Positions 16,025 through 26,328 of a DNA stretch of 64,000 nucleotides are shown in pieces. Made by a program: the position numbers and the translations under genes. The notes below the pieces were generated by a model. It saw only the letters and a program-made list of their open reading frames with translations. It ran no database searches and had not been told where the DNA came from. The stretch is taken from assembly GCF_000022025.1 (NCBI RefSeq), contig NC_011886.1, forward strand, positions 2,180,980-2,244,979, read 5' to 3'. This stretch comes from Pseudarthrobacter chlorophenolicus A6. Lineage in GTDB: Bacteria > Actinomycetota > Actinomycetes > Actinomycetales > Micrococcaceae. Positions within the stretch are counted from its first letter, which is position 1, and every line of letters begins with the position of its first letter.

Positions 16025-17672
16025 GCCCGCTTTCGTCGCCAAAACCAAGGCAGGCCGGGTAACCGACTTCGTCGATTCCCGTGTAGGCGGATCCGGAATC
16101 CTTCGGGAATTCGGCCGCAAAGTCTTCCCCGACCACTGGTCCTTCATGTTCGGTGAGGTCGCCCTCTACTCGTTCGTGATCCTGCTGCTTTCGGGTACGT
16201 TCCTGACGTTCTTCTTCGACCCCTCGATGGCGGAGACGCACTACGACGGTTCGTACGTGCCCCTCAAGGGCGTCGAAATGTCCGTAGCCTACAGCTCCTC
16301 GCTGAACATCTCGTTCGATATTCGCGGCGGCCTGTTCATGCGCCAGGTCCACCACTGGGCCGCGCTGCTCTTCGTGGCATCCATCGCCGTGCACATGCTT
16401 CGCGTGTTCTTCACCGGAGCGTTCCGCCGCCCGCGTGAAATGAACTGGGTTGTTGGCTGCGTGCTACTGATCCTGGCCATGGCTGCAGGCTTCACCGGTT
16501 ACTCACTTCCTGACGACCTGCTCTCCGGTAACGGCCTCCGCATTATCGACGGCGTCATCAAGTCCATTCCGGTGGTTGGCACCTACATCTCCTTCTTCCT
16601 GTTTGGTGGAGAGTTCCCGGGAACGGCAATCATTAGCCGCCTCTACATGCTGCACATTCTGCTGGTGCCGGCCCTGATCCTCCTGATGATCGTGCTGCAC
16701 CTGTTCATGGTTGTGGTTCACAAGCACACCCAGTACCCCGGTCCGGGCCGCAACGACAACAACGTTGTCGGCTACCCGCTCGGCCCCGTGTACGCGGCCA
16801 AGGCCGGCGGCTTCTTCTTCATCGTCTTCGGTGTCCTGGCACTGATGGCAGCGTTCTTCACCATCAACCCGATCTGGAACTACGGTCCGTACGATCCGTC
16901 GCCCGTTTCCGCCGGTACCCAGCCTGACTGGTACATCGGATTCGTGGACGGTGCGCTGCGCCTGATGCCGGGCACCTTTGGTGACTGGCACGTGGAGCAG
17001 ACCTGGCTGGGCTTCGTCTTCACGTTCAACGTGCTGCTCCCCGCCCTGGTACCCGCCGGCATCCTGTTCACGGTGATGTTCGCCTACCCGTGGATCGAAC
17101 GTTGGATCACCAAGGACAACCGCGAACACCACGTCCTGGACCGTCCCCGCAACGCCCCCACCCGCACGGGCATTGGTGTTGCCGGTTTCATCTGGTACTG
17201 CGTCATGTGGGCGGCTGCCGGTTCTGACCTCATTGCCACGCACTTCCACGTGTCCCTCAACGATGTCACCTACTGGCTCCGTGCCCTCTTCTTCATCGGC
17301 CCGATTATCGGATTCATCGTTGCCAAGCGCGTGGCCCTTGCGCTCCAGCGCAAGGACCGCGAGATTGCACTGCATGGCCGGGAAACGGGACGAATTGTCC
17401 GCCTGCCCCACGGTGAGTTCATCGAGGTTCACGCTCCGCTCGACGAGTACAAGCGCTACAAGCTGGTCGGGTTCGAGTCTCCCGAGGTCCTCCCCGCTGT
17501 ACCGAACGAGCACGGTGTGGTGACCGCCAGCGAGAAGCGCCGCGCCTTCCTCTCCAAGTGGTTCTTCGAAGACCGCGTGGCTCCGGCCACACCAGCAGAG
17601 CTCGAAGCAGCCCATGGCCACGGCCACGCGGCAGTGGAAGCTCCTGAGGAAGCAAAGAGCCTGTCCCACTAG
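16002..17672 (+). CDS. qcrB: cytochrome b subunit of bcc complex
   Basis: About 556 residues, the menaquinol-oxidising subunit with eight or more membrane helices. Haem-ligating His pairs lie in HHWAALLFVASIAVHMLR and HILLVPALILLMIVLHLF, and the Qo-site region is also recognisable. The hydrophilic C-terminus (about 445-556), ending in a His/Glu-rich tail, is the usual actinobacterial extension. The ATG at 16002 is preferred over a GTG at 15993; either way it overlaps qcrA by about 20 bp. QcrB is the target of bc1 inhibitors in mycobacteria. A strong terminator follows. Confidence 0.95.
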   Translation: MSAASTAEPAFVAKTKAGRVTDFVDSRVGGSGILREFGRKVFPDHWSFMFGEVALYSFVILLLSGTFLTFFFDPSMAETHYDGSYVPLKGVEMSVAYSSSLNISFDIRGGLFMRQVHHWAALLFVASIAVHMLRVFFTGAFRRPREMNWVVGCVLLILAMAAGFTGYSLPDDLLSGNGLRIIDGVIKSIPVVGTYISFFLFGGEFPGTAIISRLYMLHILLVPALILLMIVLHLFMVVVHKHTQYPGPGRNDNNVVGYPLGPVYAAKAGGFFFIVFGVLALMAAFFTINPIWNYGPYDPSPVSAGTQPDWYIGFVDGALRLMPGTFGDWHVEQTWLGFVFTFNVLLPALVPAGILFTVMFAYPWIERWITKDNREHHVLDRPRNAPTRTGIGVAGFIWYCVMWAAAGSDLIATHFHVSLNDVTYWLRALFFIGPIIGFIVAKRVALALQRKDREIALHGRETGRIVRLPHGEFIEVHAPLDEYKRYKLVGFESPEVLPAVPNEHGVVTASEKRRAFLSKWFFEDRVAPATPAELEAAHGHGHAAVEAPEEAKSLSH

Positions 17673-17691
17673 GTTCACCCACGCATCAAAC

Positions 17692-17729
17692 AGAACAGGG
17701 CCCGGTCCAATAGGACCGGGCCCTGTTCT
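17692..17729. terminator. intrinsic terminator after qcrB
   Basis: Perfect 17-bp inverted repeat (17692-17708 with 17713-17729, loop AATA), followed on the plus strand by GTTGTTATGT. It ends the ctaE-qcrCAB transcript and may also serve the convergent GntR gene. Confidence 0.88.
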
Positions 17730-17797
17730 GTTGTTATGTCACGTCCTCGTGGCCGCAGAACCATGTGGTCAGTGCGACCCCCGCCCTTCGCGCCCGC

Positions 17798-18568
17798 TTA
17801 GACGTTCCGCGCCCGGCGTGCCCCAGGCCGCTGCAGGGGCACCCACAACTTGTAGCGGTCAGCCCGATAATAGGAAACGGAGTAGTCCACCATGGCTCGG
17901 GCAACAAAGGCATGCCGCTGGATTTTCAGCAGCGGTGAACCCACTTCCACGTTGAGCAGGCGCGCCGTGGAAGGGGACGCAGCGGTTGCCTCGATCATGT
18001 CCTCACCCCACTCCATCACAAGGCCGAACTGTTCACTCAGGACGTTGTAGAGGGATGTGGGAGGCTCACCGTCCAGCAGGCCCGGAACGCGGTGCGCAGG
18101 GATGAAGTTCTCATCCACGCTCATAGGTTCCCCGTCCGCCAGCAGGAGCCTGCGGAAACGCACCAGTGGAGTGCCTTCGTCCAGCTGAAGCTCCCGGGCT
18201 AGGAACGCGCTGGCACCGATCTGTTCGAAGCTGAGGACCTTTGCCGCCGGGATCATTCCGCGGCGCTGCATTTCTTCGCTGTAGGAGGTCAGCTTGACCT
18301 GCAGGTCAAGCTTCGGCCGGCGAACGAAGGTACCCAGGCCGACGACGCGTTCAATGACTTCCTCGCCTACCAGGGCATCGATGGCCTGGCGGACTGTCAT
18401 CCGTGCCAGGCCGAAGCGTTCGGCCAGGTCACGCTCTGAAGGCAGAGCAGAGCCTGGAGGGCATGCCTCCGCGATGTAGGCGCGCAGGATCTCCCGCAAT
18501 TGGATATAGATGGCAACACCGCTGGTGCGGTCTATGTCGCCCTTGATGGTCTTGGCTGCAGCCGCCAT
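17798..18568 (-). CDS. dasR: GntR/HutC regulator, DasR/NagR-like
   Basis: 256 residues: an N-terminal winged helix-turn-helix (about 15-80: YIQLREILRAYIAEACPPG, LPSERDLAERFGLARMTVRQ, then LGTFVRRP) and a C-terminal UTRA effector domain (about 95-245). The ATG at 18568 has an AAGGCGG ribosome site; the frame is open to 18655, but that extension has no domain. A dre-like operator lies between this gene and the divergent HPr gene. This identifies it, by inference, as the DasR/NagR type that senses amino-sugar phosphates and controls PTS and N-acetylglucosamine genes. Confidence 0.8.
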   Translation of the reverse strand: MAAAAKTIKGDIDRTSGVAIYIQLREILRAYIAEACPPGSALPSERDLAERFGLARMTVRQAIDALVGEEVIERVVGLGTFVRRPKLDLQVKLTSYSEEMQRRGMIPAAKVLSFEQIGASAFLARELQLDEGTPLVRFRRLLLADGEPMSVDENFIPAHRVPGLLDGEPPTSLYNVLSEQFGLVMEWGEDMIEATAASPSTARLLNVEVGSPLLKIQRHAFVARAMVDYSVSYYRADRYKLWVPLQRPGARRARNV

Positions 18569-18610
18569 GAGTCCGCCTTTTGTGCTTGGTACCCCTTCTA
18601 ATCGTAGGTC

Positions 18611-18622
18611 AGGTCTAGACCA
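18611..18622. promoter_or_regulatory. dre-like DasR operator
   Basis: AGGTCTAGACCA contains the perfect palindromic core GGTCTAGACC of the known DasR-responsive element (ACTGGTCTAGACCACT). It lies 43 bp upstream of the GntR start and 114 bp upstream of the divergent HPr gene. Suggests autoregulation plus control of HPr. Confidence 0.75.
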
Positions 18623-18735
18623 GCTGCGTTCATGCGGACGACTCCGCGACAGCATCGCCCGGCAGCCGGATATATATTTGGGCAGGAAGATTTACGCGAC
18701 AGACGGACAGGTCCGTCACGACGAAGGAGCCCCTC

Positions 18736-19047
18736 TTGCCATCACACAAGGCCGTGGTCACGGCTTCTGCAGGCCTCCATGCCAGGCCCGCGGCCGACTT
18801 TGTCCGGGCCGTCATGGACACGGGCCTTCCCGTGGTTATTGCCAAAGACGGCATTCCGGGCGTCGATGCACGGTCTCTGCTTCAGGTGATGGGCGCCGAC
18901 TTCCAGCACGGCTGCGAAGTGGTGCTTTCAGTCAGCGAGACGGCGTTGGACGGGCCTGGGAGCGTGGAAAATGCCGCGGGGGCCCTTGTATCCCTCGCCG
19001 ACCTTCTCGCGGCGCAGGGAGCCCTCCAGCCGGCCGCCCGGGACTAG
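18736..19047 (+). CDS. ptsH: HPr phosphocarrier protein
   Basis: 103 residues: HPr of the sugar phosphotransferase system, carrying phosphate from enzyme I to the EIIA domains. The active His is in GLHARPAADFV (about residue 15), and the Ser-46-equivalent region reads DARSLLQVMGAD. Slightly longer than the usual 85-90 because of an Ala/Gly-rich C-terminus. The TTG start is set by a GAAGGAG ribosome site 6 nt upstream. Divergent from the DasR-like gene with a dre site between. A short dyad (18702-18717, GACGGAC/GTCCGTC) sits just before the ribosome site. Confidence 0.92.
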   Translation: MPSHKAVVTASAGLHARPAADFVRAVMDTGLPVVIAKDGIPGVDARSLLQVMGADFQHGCEVVLSVSETALDGPGSVENAAGALVSLADLLAAQGALQPAARD

Positions 19048-19092
19048 CCGGACAGACGCCCGGAACGAAACCGGGAACAACCCAATCCGGAC

Positions 19093-19138
19093 ACAACGAC
19101 GCCGGCCCCCACCAAATGGTGGAGGCCGGCGTCGTTGT
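19093..19138. terminator. bidirectional intrinsic terminator
   Basis: 15-bp perfect outer arms (19093-19107 with 19124-19138) plus an inner CCACC/GGTGG stem make a nearly continuous hairpin between the convergent ptsH and ctaF genes. Confidence 0.88.
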
Positions 19139-19149
19139 TATGTGTGTGC

Positions 19150-19551
19150 CTAGTGGGCGTGGTCCCCGCGGCTGTATTCGTAAACCCAGCCGACAAGCGC
19201 TACGACCGCAAGGCCGCCAGCGATGAAGACAATCCAGAACCCAACGGCCAGGCCGAGGAACCCGGTGGCGCAGGCCAGGCCGAGGACCAGGGGCCACCAG
19301 CTCCAGGGGCTGAAGTGCCCCTGCTCGCCGGCGCCTTCGTGGATCTCAGCGTCGCTGCGGTCCTCGGGGCGCATACCAACGCGCTTGGCGGTGAACCCGA
19401 GGTAGGCGCCGATCATGCCGGCCAGTCCGCCGACGAGCAGGACACCCAGGATGCCGACCCACTCGTTCCAGTTCGTCAGGAACCCGTACACGATGGAGAC
19501 AGGGATGAAGAAGAAGACTCCCGATCCAAAGATCCAAGATTCGATTTTCAC
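19150..19551 (-). CDS. ctaF: cytochrome c oxidase subunit IV (actinobacterial)
   Basis: 133-residue CtaF, the small fourth subunit specific to actinobacterial aa3 oxidases. Four hydrophobic segments; starts [18 protein letters not shown] and ends in [10 protein letters not shown]. Its start overlaps the ctaD stop by 4 bp (ATGA), so translation is coupled. Last gene of the ctaC-ctaD-ctaF run. Confidence 0.95.
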   Translation of the reverse strand: MKIESWIFGSGVFFFIPVSIVYGFLTNWNEWVGILGVLLVGGLAGMIGAYLGFTAKRVGMRPEDRSDAEIHEGAGEQGHFSPWSWWPLVLGLACATGFLGLAVGFWIVFIAGGLAVVALVGWVYEYSRGDHAH

Positions 19552-21275
19552 TGTGCGGTGTCCTTCTGGTCGGCGTTGCCGAGAACGTTGGCCGCAGGTG
19601 CCGGCGACTCGACGGTGTGGACCTGGCGCAGCTCAGGGTGGTGCAGGTCCAGGGCGGGGCGCTCCGAACGGATCCGGGGCAGCGAGGTGAAGTTGTGGCG
19701 CGGCGGCGGGCAGGACGTGGCCCATTCAAGGGAGGCACCGAAGCCCCAAGGGTCATCAACCTGGACCTTTTCGGCCTTCCGCCATGTGATGTAGACGTTC
19801 CAGAAGAACGGAATCAGCGAGGCGCCAAGGACGAAGGACGCCACGGTGGAGAACTGGTTCATCCAGGTGAAGTTGTCTTCCACCAGGTAGTCGGCGTAGC
19901 GGCGGGGCATGCCTTCCACACCCAGCCAGTGCTGGATGAGGAACGTGCCGTGGAAGCCCAGGAACAGGAGCCAGAAGTGGATCTTGCCGAGGCGCTCGTT
20001 GAGCATCTTTCCGGTCCACTTGGGCCACCAGAAGTAGAAGCCGGCGAACATGGCGAACACCACGGTTCCGAAGGCCACGTAGTGGAAGTGCGCCACCACG
20101 AAGTAGGAGTCCGAGACGTGGAAGTCGAGCGGAGGCGAAGCCAGGATGATGCCGGTGAGGCCGCCGAAGAGGAACGTGACGAGGAACCCGATGCTCCAGA
20201 GCATGGGGGTTTCGAACGTGATGGAGCCGCGCCACATGGTGCCGATCCAGTTGAAGAACTTCACGCCGGTGGGAACGGCGATGAGCATCGTCATGAAGGC
20301 GAAGAACGGCAGGAGTACCGAGCCTGTGACGTACATGTGGTGGGCCCACACCGTCACGGACAGCGCAGCAATGGCGATGGTGGCGTAAACCAGGCCCTTG
20401 TAGCCGAAGATCGGCTTGCGGCTGAACACCGGGAAGATCTCAGACACGATGCCGAAGAACGGCAGGGCGATGATGTACACCTCGGGGTGGCCAAAGAACC
20501 AGAACAGGTGCTGCCAGAGGACGGCACCGCCGTTTTCGGGATCAAAGATGTGTGCACCGAACCGGCGGTCGGCGCCCAGCGCGAACAGTGCGGCGGCCAG
20601 CGGGGGGAACGCCATCAGGACCAGGATCGCCGTGATGAGGGTGTTCCAGGTGAAGATCGGCATGCGCCACATGGTCATGCCCGGAGCGCGCATGCAGATG
20701 ATGGTGGTGATGAAGTTGACCGCACCGAGAATGGTGCCGAAGCCGGAGAGCGCCAGGCCGAAGACCCACAGGTCACCGCCGATGCCGGGGCTGAACGTGG
20801 TGTTCGACAGCGGTGCGTAGGCGAACCAGCCGAAGGATGCTGCACCCTGCGGAGTGATGAAGCCGGACACCGCAATGGTGGAACCGAAGAGGAAGAACCA
20901 GAAGGCCAGCGCGTTCAGACGCGGGAATGCGACGTCGGGGGCACCGATCTGGAGCGGCATGATGACGTTGGCGAAGCCCGCGAACAGCGGGGTGGCGAAC
21001 ATCAGGAGCATAACGGTGCCGTGCATGGTGAACAGCTGGTTGTACTGCTCCTTCGTCTGCAGGATCTGCATGCCGGGCTCGAAGAGTTCGGCACGGATGA
21101 GCAGCGCCATGACGCCGCCGAGGCAGAAGAAGACGAACGAGGCGATCAGGTACATGTACCCGATCGTCTTGTGGTCAGTGGAGGTGATCCAGTTGACGAC
21201 GATGCGTCCCTTGGATTTGGGAACCACCGGAGCCTGCAGGGCTCCTGTGGGTGCGGATTGAGTGTACGTAGCCAC
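19548..21275 (-). CDS. ctaD: cytochrome c oxidase subunit I
   Basis: 575-residue haem-copper oxidase subunit I with 12 membrane helices. CuB/haem ligands are seen in [15 protein letters not shown], the WAHHMYV pair and [14 protein letters not shown]. This subunit reduces oxygen and pumps protons. GTG start with an AAGGGGAGC ribosome site. It lies 10 bp downstream of ctaC and overlaps ctaF by 4 bp, one operon. Confidence 0.97.
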   Translation of the reverse strand: MATYTQSAPTGALQAPVVPKSKGRIVVNWITSTDHKTIGYMYLIASFVFFCLGGVMALLIRAELFEPGMQILQTKEQYNQLFTMHGTVMLLMFATPLFAGFANVIMPLQIGAPDVAFPRLNALAFWFFLFGSTIAVSGFITPQGAASFGWFAYAPLSNTTFSPGIGGDLWVFGLALSGFGTILGAVNFITTIICMRAPGMTMWRMPIFTWNTLITAILVLMAFPPLAAALFALGADRRFGAHIFDPENGGAVLWQHLFWFFGHPEVYIIALPFFGIVSEIFPVFSRKPIFGYKGLVYATIAIAALSVTVWAHHMYVTGSVLLPFFAFMTMLIAVPTGVKFFNWIGTMWRGSITFETPMLWSIGFLVTFLFGGLTGIILASPPLDFHVSDSYFVVAHFHYVAFGTVVFAMFAGFYFWWPKWTGKMLNERLGKIHFWLLFLGFHGTFLIQHWLGVEGMPRRYADYLVEDNFTWMNQFSTVASFVLGASLIPFFWNVYITWRKAEKVQVDDPWGFGASLEWATSCPPPRHNFTSLPRIRSERPALDLHHPELRQVHTVESPAPAANVLGNADQKDTAQ

Positions 21276-21285
21276 GTCGCTCCCC

Positions 21286-22158
21286 TTACTTAATTTCGTT
21301 CAGGTTAGGGTTGCGGTCGTACTCCACGCCCAGCAGCCCGGTGTTGCCGGCTGCCTTCAGCCCGTCCATGTGGGCCTGGAATTCGGATTCCGACACCACC
21401 TTCACGCGGAACAGCATTTCGGAGTGGTACTCGCCGCAGAGTTCGGCACACTTGCCGTCGTAGGTGCCCTCTTTGGTGGGGGTGAACCTGATGTAGTTGG
21501 TCTTTCCGGGGATCATGTCGCGCTTCTGCAGGAAGGCGGGAACCCAGAAGGAGTGGATGACGTCGCGGGCATTGAGCTCGAGGTCAACCGACTTGTTTAC
21601 CGGCAAGTACAGCGTGGGGAGCTGTTCCTTGTCGATGGTGTTGCCGGTCAGGTGCGCCTGGACACCGGCTTCGTGCAGGTCTTCCTGGATGACGTCGCCG
21701 GACTTGTAGTTGAAGTCCCAGGCCCACTGCTTGCCGCGGACGTCAACCACGACGTCGGCCGGCTGGGAGCGGTCATCAATGGCCTGCTGGTCACGGTCGG
21801 TGAAGTAGAAGAACACCAGGACCATGAAGATCGGGATGGTCAGGTAGAAGACCTCAAGCGGAAGGTTGAAACTGGTCTGCCGCGGGAACCCGACGGTCCC
21901 CTTGCGGCGGCGGTACGCCACCAGGCACCAGATGATGAGGCCCCAGGTAATGGTGCCCACCACCAGCGCGGCAATCCATGAGTTGACCCAGAGGTCCATG
22001 ATGCGGTCGGTGTTGCTGGTGGTGCCGCGTTCAGTCGGCAGCCACCCCTTCTCTACCTCTGGCGAACATCCGGTCAAAACCAACGCGCCGGCAATTGCCA
22101 AGCCAGTGATCGTTGTGATCGTTTTGCGTCGGCTGCCGGTTCGGTTCTGCGAACTCAC
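21286..22158 (-). CDS. ctaC: cytochrome c oxidase subunit II (lipoprotein)
   Basis: 290 residues. Twin-Arg-like basic N-terminus and lipobox ALVLTGC (Cys31), two membrane helices (about 55-80 and 98-118), then the cupredoxin domain with the CuA site ([12 protein letters not shown]). Receives electrons from QcrC. GTG start with an AGGAAGGG ribosome site. The 187-bp region upstream, shared in tandem with erpA, presumably holds the oxidase promoter; I see no confident hexamers. Confidence 0.95.
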   Translation of the reverse strand: MSSQNRTGSRRKTITTITGLAIAGALVLTGCSPEVEKGWLPTERGTTSNTDRIMDLWVNSWIAALVVGTITWGLIIWCLVAYRRRKGTVGFPRQTSFNLPLEVFYLTIPIFMVLVFFYFTDRDQQAIDDRSQPADVVVDVRGKQWAWDFNYKSGDVIQEDLHEAGVQAHLTGNTIDKEQLPTLYLPVNKSVDLELNARDVIHSFWVPAFLQKRDMIPGKTNYIRFTPTKEGTYDGKCAELCGEYHSEMLFRVKVVSESEFQAHMDGLKAAGNTGLLGVEYDRNPNLNEIK

Positions 22159-22345
22159 AGACGGCCCTTCCTACTTGTTGCTGTTGTCCGGGCAGCCATC
22201 GGCGGCCCCGGGCACACTAAAAGTTTTACTACTCGGTGTAGAGCTTACCGCTCCCCCGGACGTTTCGCCCACATGTCGGCGCCGCGCCTCCCAGCCAATC
22301 TTGTTGGCAGGAGACACGGCGCAGGCATACGGCAAAATGACCGGC

Positions 22346-22732
22346 TTAGTGGAAGGAATCTCCACAGGCGCAGGAGCCACCGGCGTTGGGGTTGTCGATG
22401 GTGAATCCCTGCTTGGAAATGGTGTCCTCGAAGTCGATGCTGGCGCCGCTGAGGTACGGGACGCTCATCTTGTCCACCACGACCTCGACACCGTCGTAAT
22501 CACGAACGGCGTCGCCGTCGAGAATCCGCTCATCGAAGTACAGCTGGTAGATCAGGCCGGAGCAGCCGCCGGGCTGCACGGCAACCCGAAGGCGCAGGTC
22601 CGTGCGGCCTTCCTGTTCGAGAAGGCTGCGTACCTTGCCTGCGGCGACATCGGTCAGGTTGACCTCGTGGACCGGCAGTTCGCCGGATTCGCTGGTGGTT
22701 GCGGTGCTGTTCTCATTGGTTGCGGTGCTCAT
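22346..22732 (-). CDS. erpA: A-type iron-sulphur carrier (ErpA/IscA family)
   Basis: 128 residues of HesB/IscA fold with the three cluster-binding Cys in GGCSGLIYQ and the C-terminal CACGDSFH. It has a polar N-terminal extension of about 20 residues rich in Asn/Thr/Glu. Carries [Fe-S] clusters to apo-proteins such as the nearby Rieske subunit and dehydrogenases. erpA next to ctaC is conserved in Actinobacteria. ATG start. Confidence 0.92.
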   Translation of the reverse strand: MSTATNENSTATTSESGELPVHEVNLTDVAAGKVRSLLEQEGRTDLRLRVAVQPGGCSGLIYQLYFDERILDGDAVRDYDGVEVVVDKMSVPYLSGASIDFEDTISKQGFTIDNPNAGGSCACGDSFH

Positions 22733-22925
22733 TGGCCTACCTTCTTGGGACGGGTCCTGGCGGCTCCGCTTCTGCGGTGCCTGCCCCTACGGATTGGGTA
22801 TGGGCTATAGCTACATGCTACGTCGGACAGCCTTGTAGCTCTAACTCCTGACTTAACCATGTGAGGCCCCCGGTTGTTCCCTGGGCGGCTTGGCGGCGGG
22901 AGCCCCGGCCCGCCGGCCAGCAGAA

Positions 22926-24380
22926 TCAGCCGGGCTGCACGTCCAGGTCCCCGCCGTTAAGACGTGCAAGCATGAGCGCCTCGGCGAGGATTGCATTCCT
23001 GAAGTCGCCCAGGTGCAGGGATTCGTTGGCACTGTGCGCCCGCGAATCCGGGTCCTCGACGCCGGTGACGAGGATCTGCACCTCCGGGTACAGCTCCAGC
23101 AAGTCTGCAATAAAGGGGATGGAACCGCCTATCCCGGTTTCGACCGCCGGGACGCCCCACGCCTCACCCAGGGCCCACATTGCCAGGCGGGCCGCAGGTG
23201 ATGCGGTGTCCGTCTGGAACGGGTTGCCGCTCTCCCCCGGCGTGAAGATGACCTTCGCGCCGAACGGCGCATTGGCCTCCACATGGCGGCCCACAGCCTC
23301 CATGGCCGCAGCGGGATCCTGGCCCGGCGCCAGGCGCAGGCTGAACTTGGCACGGGCACGCGGAAGCAACGTGTTCGAGGCGACGTCCACGGAGGGGGCG
23401 TCGAAGCCGATGATTGACAGGGCAGGCTTGGTCCACAGGCGGGAGGCAATGCTGCCCGTGCCGGCGAGCCGGACGCCGTCGAGCACTGAAGCGTCGGCCC
23501 GGTAATCGGCCTCCGGGAGGTCCACGGCAGCATTGTCTGTGGCCACGAGGCCGTCGATCGCAACGTTGCCGTCGTTGTCATGGAGTGTGGCGATCAGCCG
23601 CGACAGGAGCGTGGGGGCATCCAGCACCGGGCCGCCGTACATGCCGGAGTGCACGGCATGGTCGAGGACCTGGACTTCAATGGTGCCGTCAACGAGGCCG
23701 CGCAGGCTGGTGGTCAGGGCGGGAACGCCCACTTTCCAGTTGCTGGAGTCTGCCACAACGATGACGTCGGCGCGCAACACTTCGCGGTTGGCCTCCAGGA
23801 AGGGCCGGAAGGTGGGCGATCCGGCTTCCTCTTCCCCTTCGAAGAAGAACGTCACACCGACTCCCAGCTCGCCGATCACCTCCGAGACGGCAGCGTAGGC
23901 GGCAATGTGGGCCATGATGCCAGCTTTGTCGTCGGCGGCGCCCCTGCCATAGAGGCGGCCATCCTTTTCCACCGCGGTGAAAGGCTTTGTTTCCCACAGG
24001 GCCTCGTCGCCGGGCGGCTGGACGTCATGGTGGGCGTACAGCAGGATGGTGGGCTTACCGGGCGCCGCGGGACGGCGGGCGACGACGGCGGGACCGCCGG
24101 GCGTACCGTCCGGCTTGGGGCAGGTGAGAGTCTGTACTTCCTCGAGTCCTGCGTCGCGAAGCAGTTCCGCCACCGCTTCGGCGCTTCGTTCCAGGGGCGC
24201 ACGGTCAAAGCTGGGCCAGGCGATCCCGGGAATCGCGACAAGATCCTTGAGGCGGTTAAGGGTTTGGTCGAAGGAACGGTCGACGGCGGCCCGGAGTTGG
24301 TCCGTCTGGCCGAGGGAGTCAGGGCCCGGGGATGAGGGGCCATGCGGATCGTGCGGGGTTGCCATTGGCGAGGGATTCAT
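22926..24380 (-). CDS. M20/M25/M40 family dipeptidase
   Basis: About 484 residues: a zinc metallopeptidase with co-catalytic ligands YAHHDVQPPG (His), GRGAADDKAG (Asp) and EGEEEAGSP (catalytic Glu plus ligand), and the inserted dimerisation domain typical of carnosine-type dipeptidases. Starts considered are the ATG at 24380 (chosen) and the ATG at 24365. The frame is open to 24584 but would overlap the divergent gene. A TAATGT hexamer ends 7 nt before 24380, so the mRNA may be leaderless. Likely hydrolyses di- and short peptides in the cytosol. Confidence 0.9.
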   Translation of the reverse strand: MNPSPMATPHDPHGPSSPGPDSLGQTDQLRAAVDRSFDQTLNRLKDLVAIPGIAWPSFDRAPLERSAEAVAELLRDAGLEEVQTLTCPKPDGTPGGPAVVARRPAAPGKPTILLYAHHDVQPPGDEALWETKPFTAVEKDGRLYGRGAADDKAGIMAHIAAYAAVSEVIGELGVGVTFFFEGEEEAGSPTFRPFLEANREVLRADVIVVADSSNWKVGVPALTTSLRGLVDGTIEVQVLDHAVHSGMYGGPVLDAPTLLSRLIATLHDNDGNVAIDGLVATDNAAVDLPEADYRADASVLDGVRLAGTGSIASRLWTKPALSIIGFDAPSVDVASNTLLPRARAKFSLRLAPGQDPAAAMEAVGRHVEANAPFGAKVIFTPGESGNPFQTDTASPAARLAMWALGEAWGVPAVETGIGGSIPFIADLLELYPEVQILVTGVEDPDSRAHSANESLHLGDFRNAILAEALMLARLNGGDLDVQPG

Positions 24381-24457
24381 GGCCAAAACATTACTCCCGT
24401 CACATCTGTTGCTTCGGCAACAGCCGCAGCCGCGGAATCCCGCTATCTCCCGCAAGG

Positions 24458-24463
24458 TATTCT
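24458..24463 (+). promoter_or_regulatory. -10 element of DUF3043 gene
   Basis: TATTCT ends exactly six bases before the GTG start, placing the transcription start on the start codon. No ribosome site is present. The -35 is weak. Confidence 0.4.
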
Positions 24464-24469
24464 GTTCAG

Positions 24470-25072
24470 GTGTTCGGACGTAAAAAAGAAGCGCCCTCGG
24501 CGCAGGAGACAGTAGACCAGCAGGCGGCGGAAGCAGCGGCGCGCCAAGCGGGTGTCGTTGGCAAGGGTGCCCCCACTCCAACACGGAGGGCCCAGGAAGC
24601 CGCCCGCAAGCGTCCGCTGGTGCCGGAGGACCGCAAAGCCTCCAAGGCCGCCGAGCGCCAGGTCATCCAGGACCAGCGGCAGAAGATGCGCCAGGCCCTG
24701 GACACCGGGGACGAAAAGTTCCTGCCCTTGCGGGACAAGGGGCCGCAGAAGCGGTTTGCCCGCGACTTCGTCGACGCCCGGTTCAGCCTGGGCGAGTTCC
24801 TCATGTTCGGCGCCCTTGTTTTCGTTTTGGTCTCCCTGGTGGTACCGGCATCCAGCGACTACATGATTTACGTCCTGGGCGGTTTCTGGGTCATGTTCCT
24901 GGCAGTGTTCGTGGACGTGTTCCTGCTGTCCCGCAAACTGCGCAAGCGGCTGGCGGAGAAGTTCGGTGAGGTTGAGCGCGGCACCGTTTGGTACGGCTCC
25001 ATGCGCTCCCTCCAGTTCCGGAAACTGCGGCTGCCCAAGCCGCAGGTGAGCCGCGGTCAGTTCCCTTCCTGA
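24470..25072 (+). CDS. DUF3043 family membrane protein
   Basis: 200 residues of the actinobacterial DUF3043 family: a charged Ala/Gln/Arg-rich N-terminus (about 1-95, coiled-coil-like), FARDFVDARFSLGEFLM, two membrane helices (about 108-128 and 134-153) and a basic cytosolic tail. The GTG at 24470 (MFGRKKEAPSAQ) is the natural start; the frame is open further upstream into the divergent dipeptidase. Function unknown. Conserved near erpA and ctaC in Actinobacteria. Confidence 0.85.
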   Translation: MFGRKKEAPSAQETVDQQAAEAAARQAGVVGKGAPTPTRRAQEAARKRPLVPEDRKASKAAERQVIQDQRQKMRQALDTGDEKFLPLRDKGPQKRFARDFVDARFSLGEFLMFGALVFVLVSLVVPASSDYMIYVLGGFWVMFLAVFVDVFLLSRKLRKRLAEKFGEVERGTVWYGSMRSLQFRKLRLPKPQVSRGQFPS

Positions 25073-25085
25073 GTCAGAGGTTCCT

Positions 25086-25130
25086 TAAACAGCAGTCCCC
25101 GGCAGCTGAGCTGCCGGGGACTGCTGTTTA
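25086..25130. terminator. bidirectional intrinsic terminator
   Basis: 20-bp perfect inverted repeat (25086-25105 with 25111-25130) with TTAAA/TTTAA flanks between the convergent DUF3043 and pyrD genes. Confidence 0.9.
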
Positions 25131-25152
25131 ACGGGTCTGGACCTGATGCCTC

Positions 25153-26223
<1,071 letters not shown>

Positions 26224-26328
26224 ACAACCAGTTTTCCGCCTCGCGGGACTTTGACCAAAACGGAGACGTTCCAAACCGGCGTCGATTGGCGGATCGGGTG
26301 CCTCCGGTTGCCGGATTAGCATGGGTCC

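Noticed and set aside
17469..17483. tRNA T-arm-like GGGTTCGAGTCTCCC
   Set aside because: It lies in frame within qcrB (VGFESPE) and no acceptor, D or anticodon stems surround it. No tRNA gene was found anywhere in the window.
19617..21293. A 558-codon plus-strand frame
   Set aside because: Antisense to ctaD; composition dominated by His/Glu/Arg/Gly, with no domain. Shadow of the oxidase gene.
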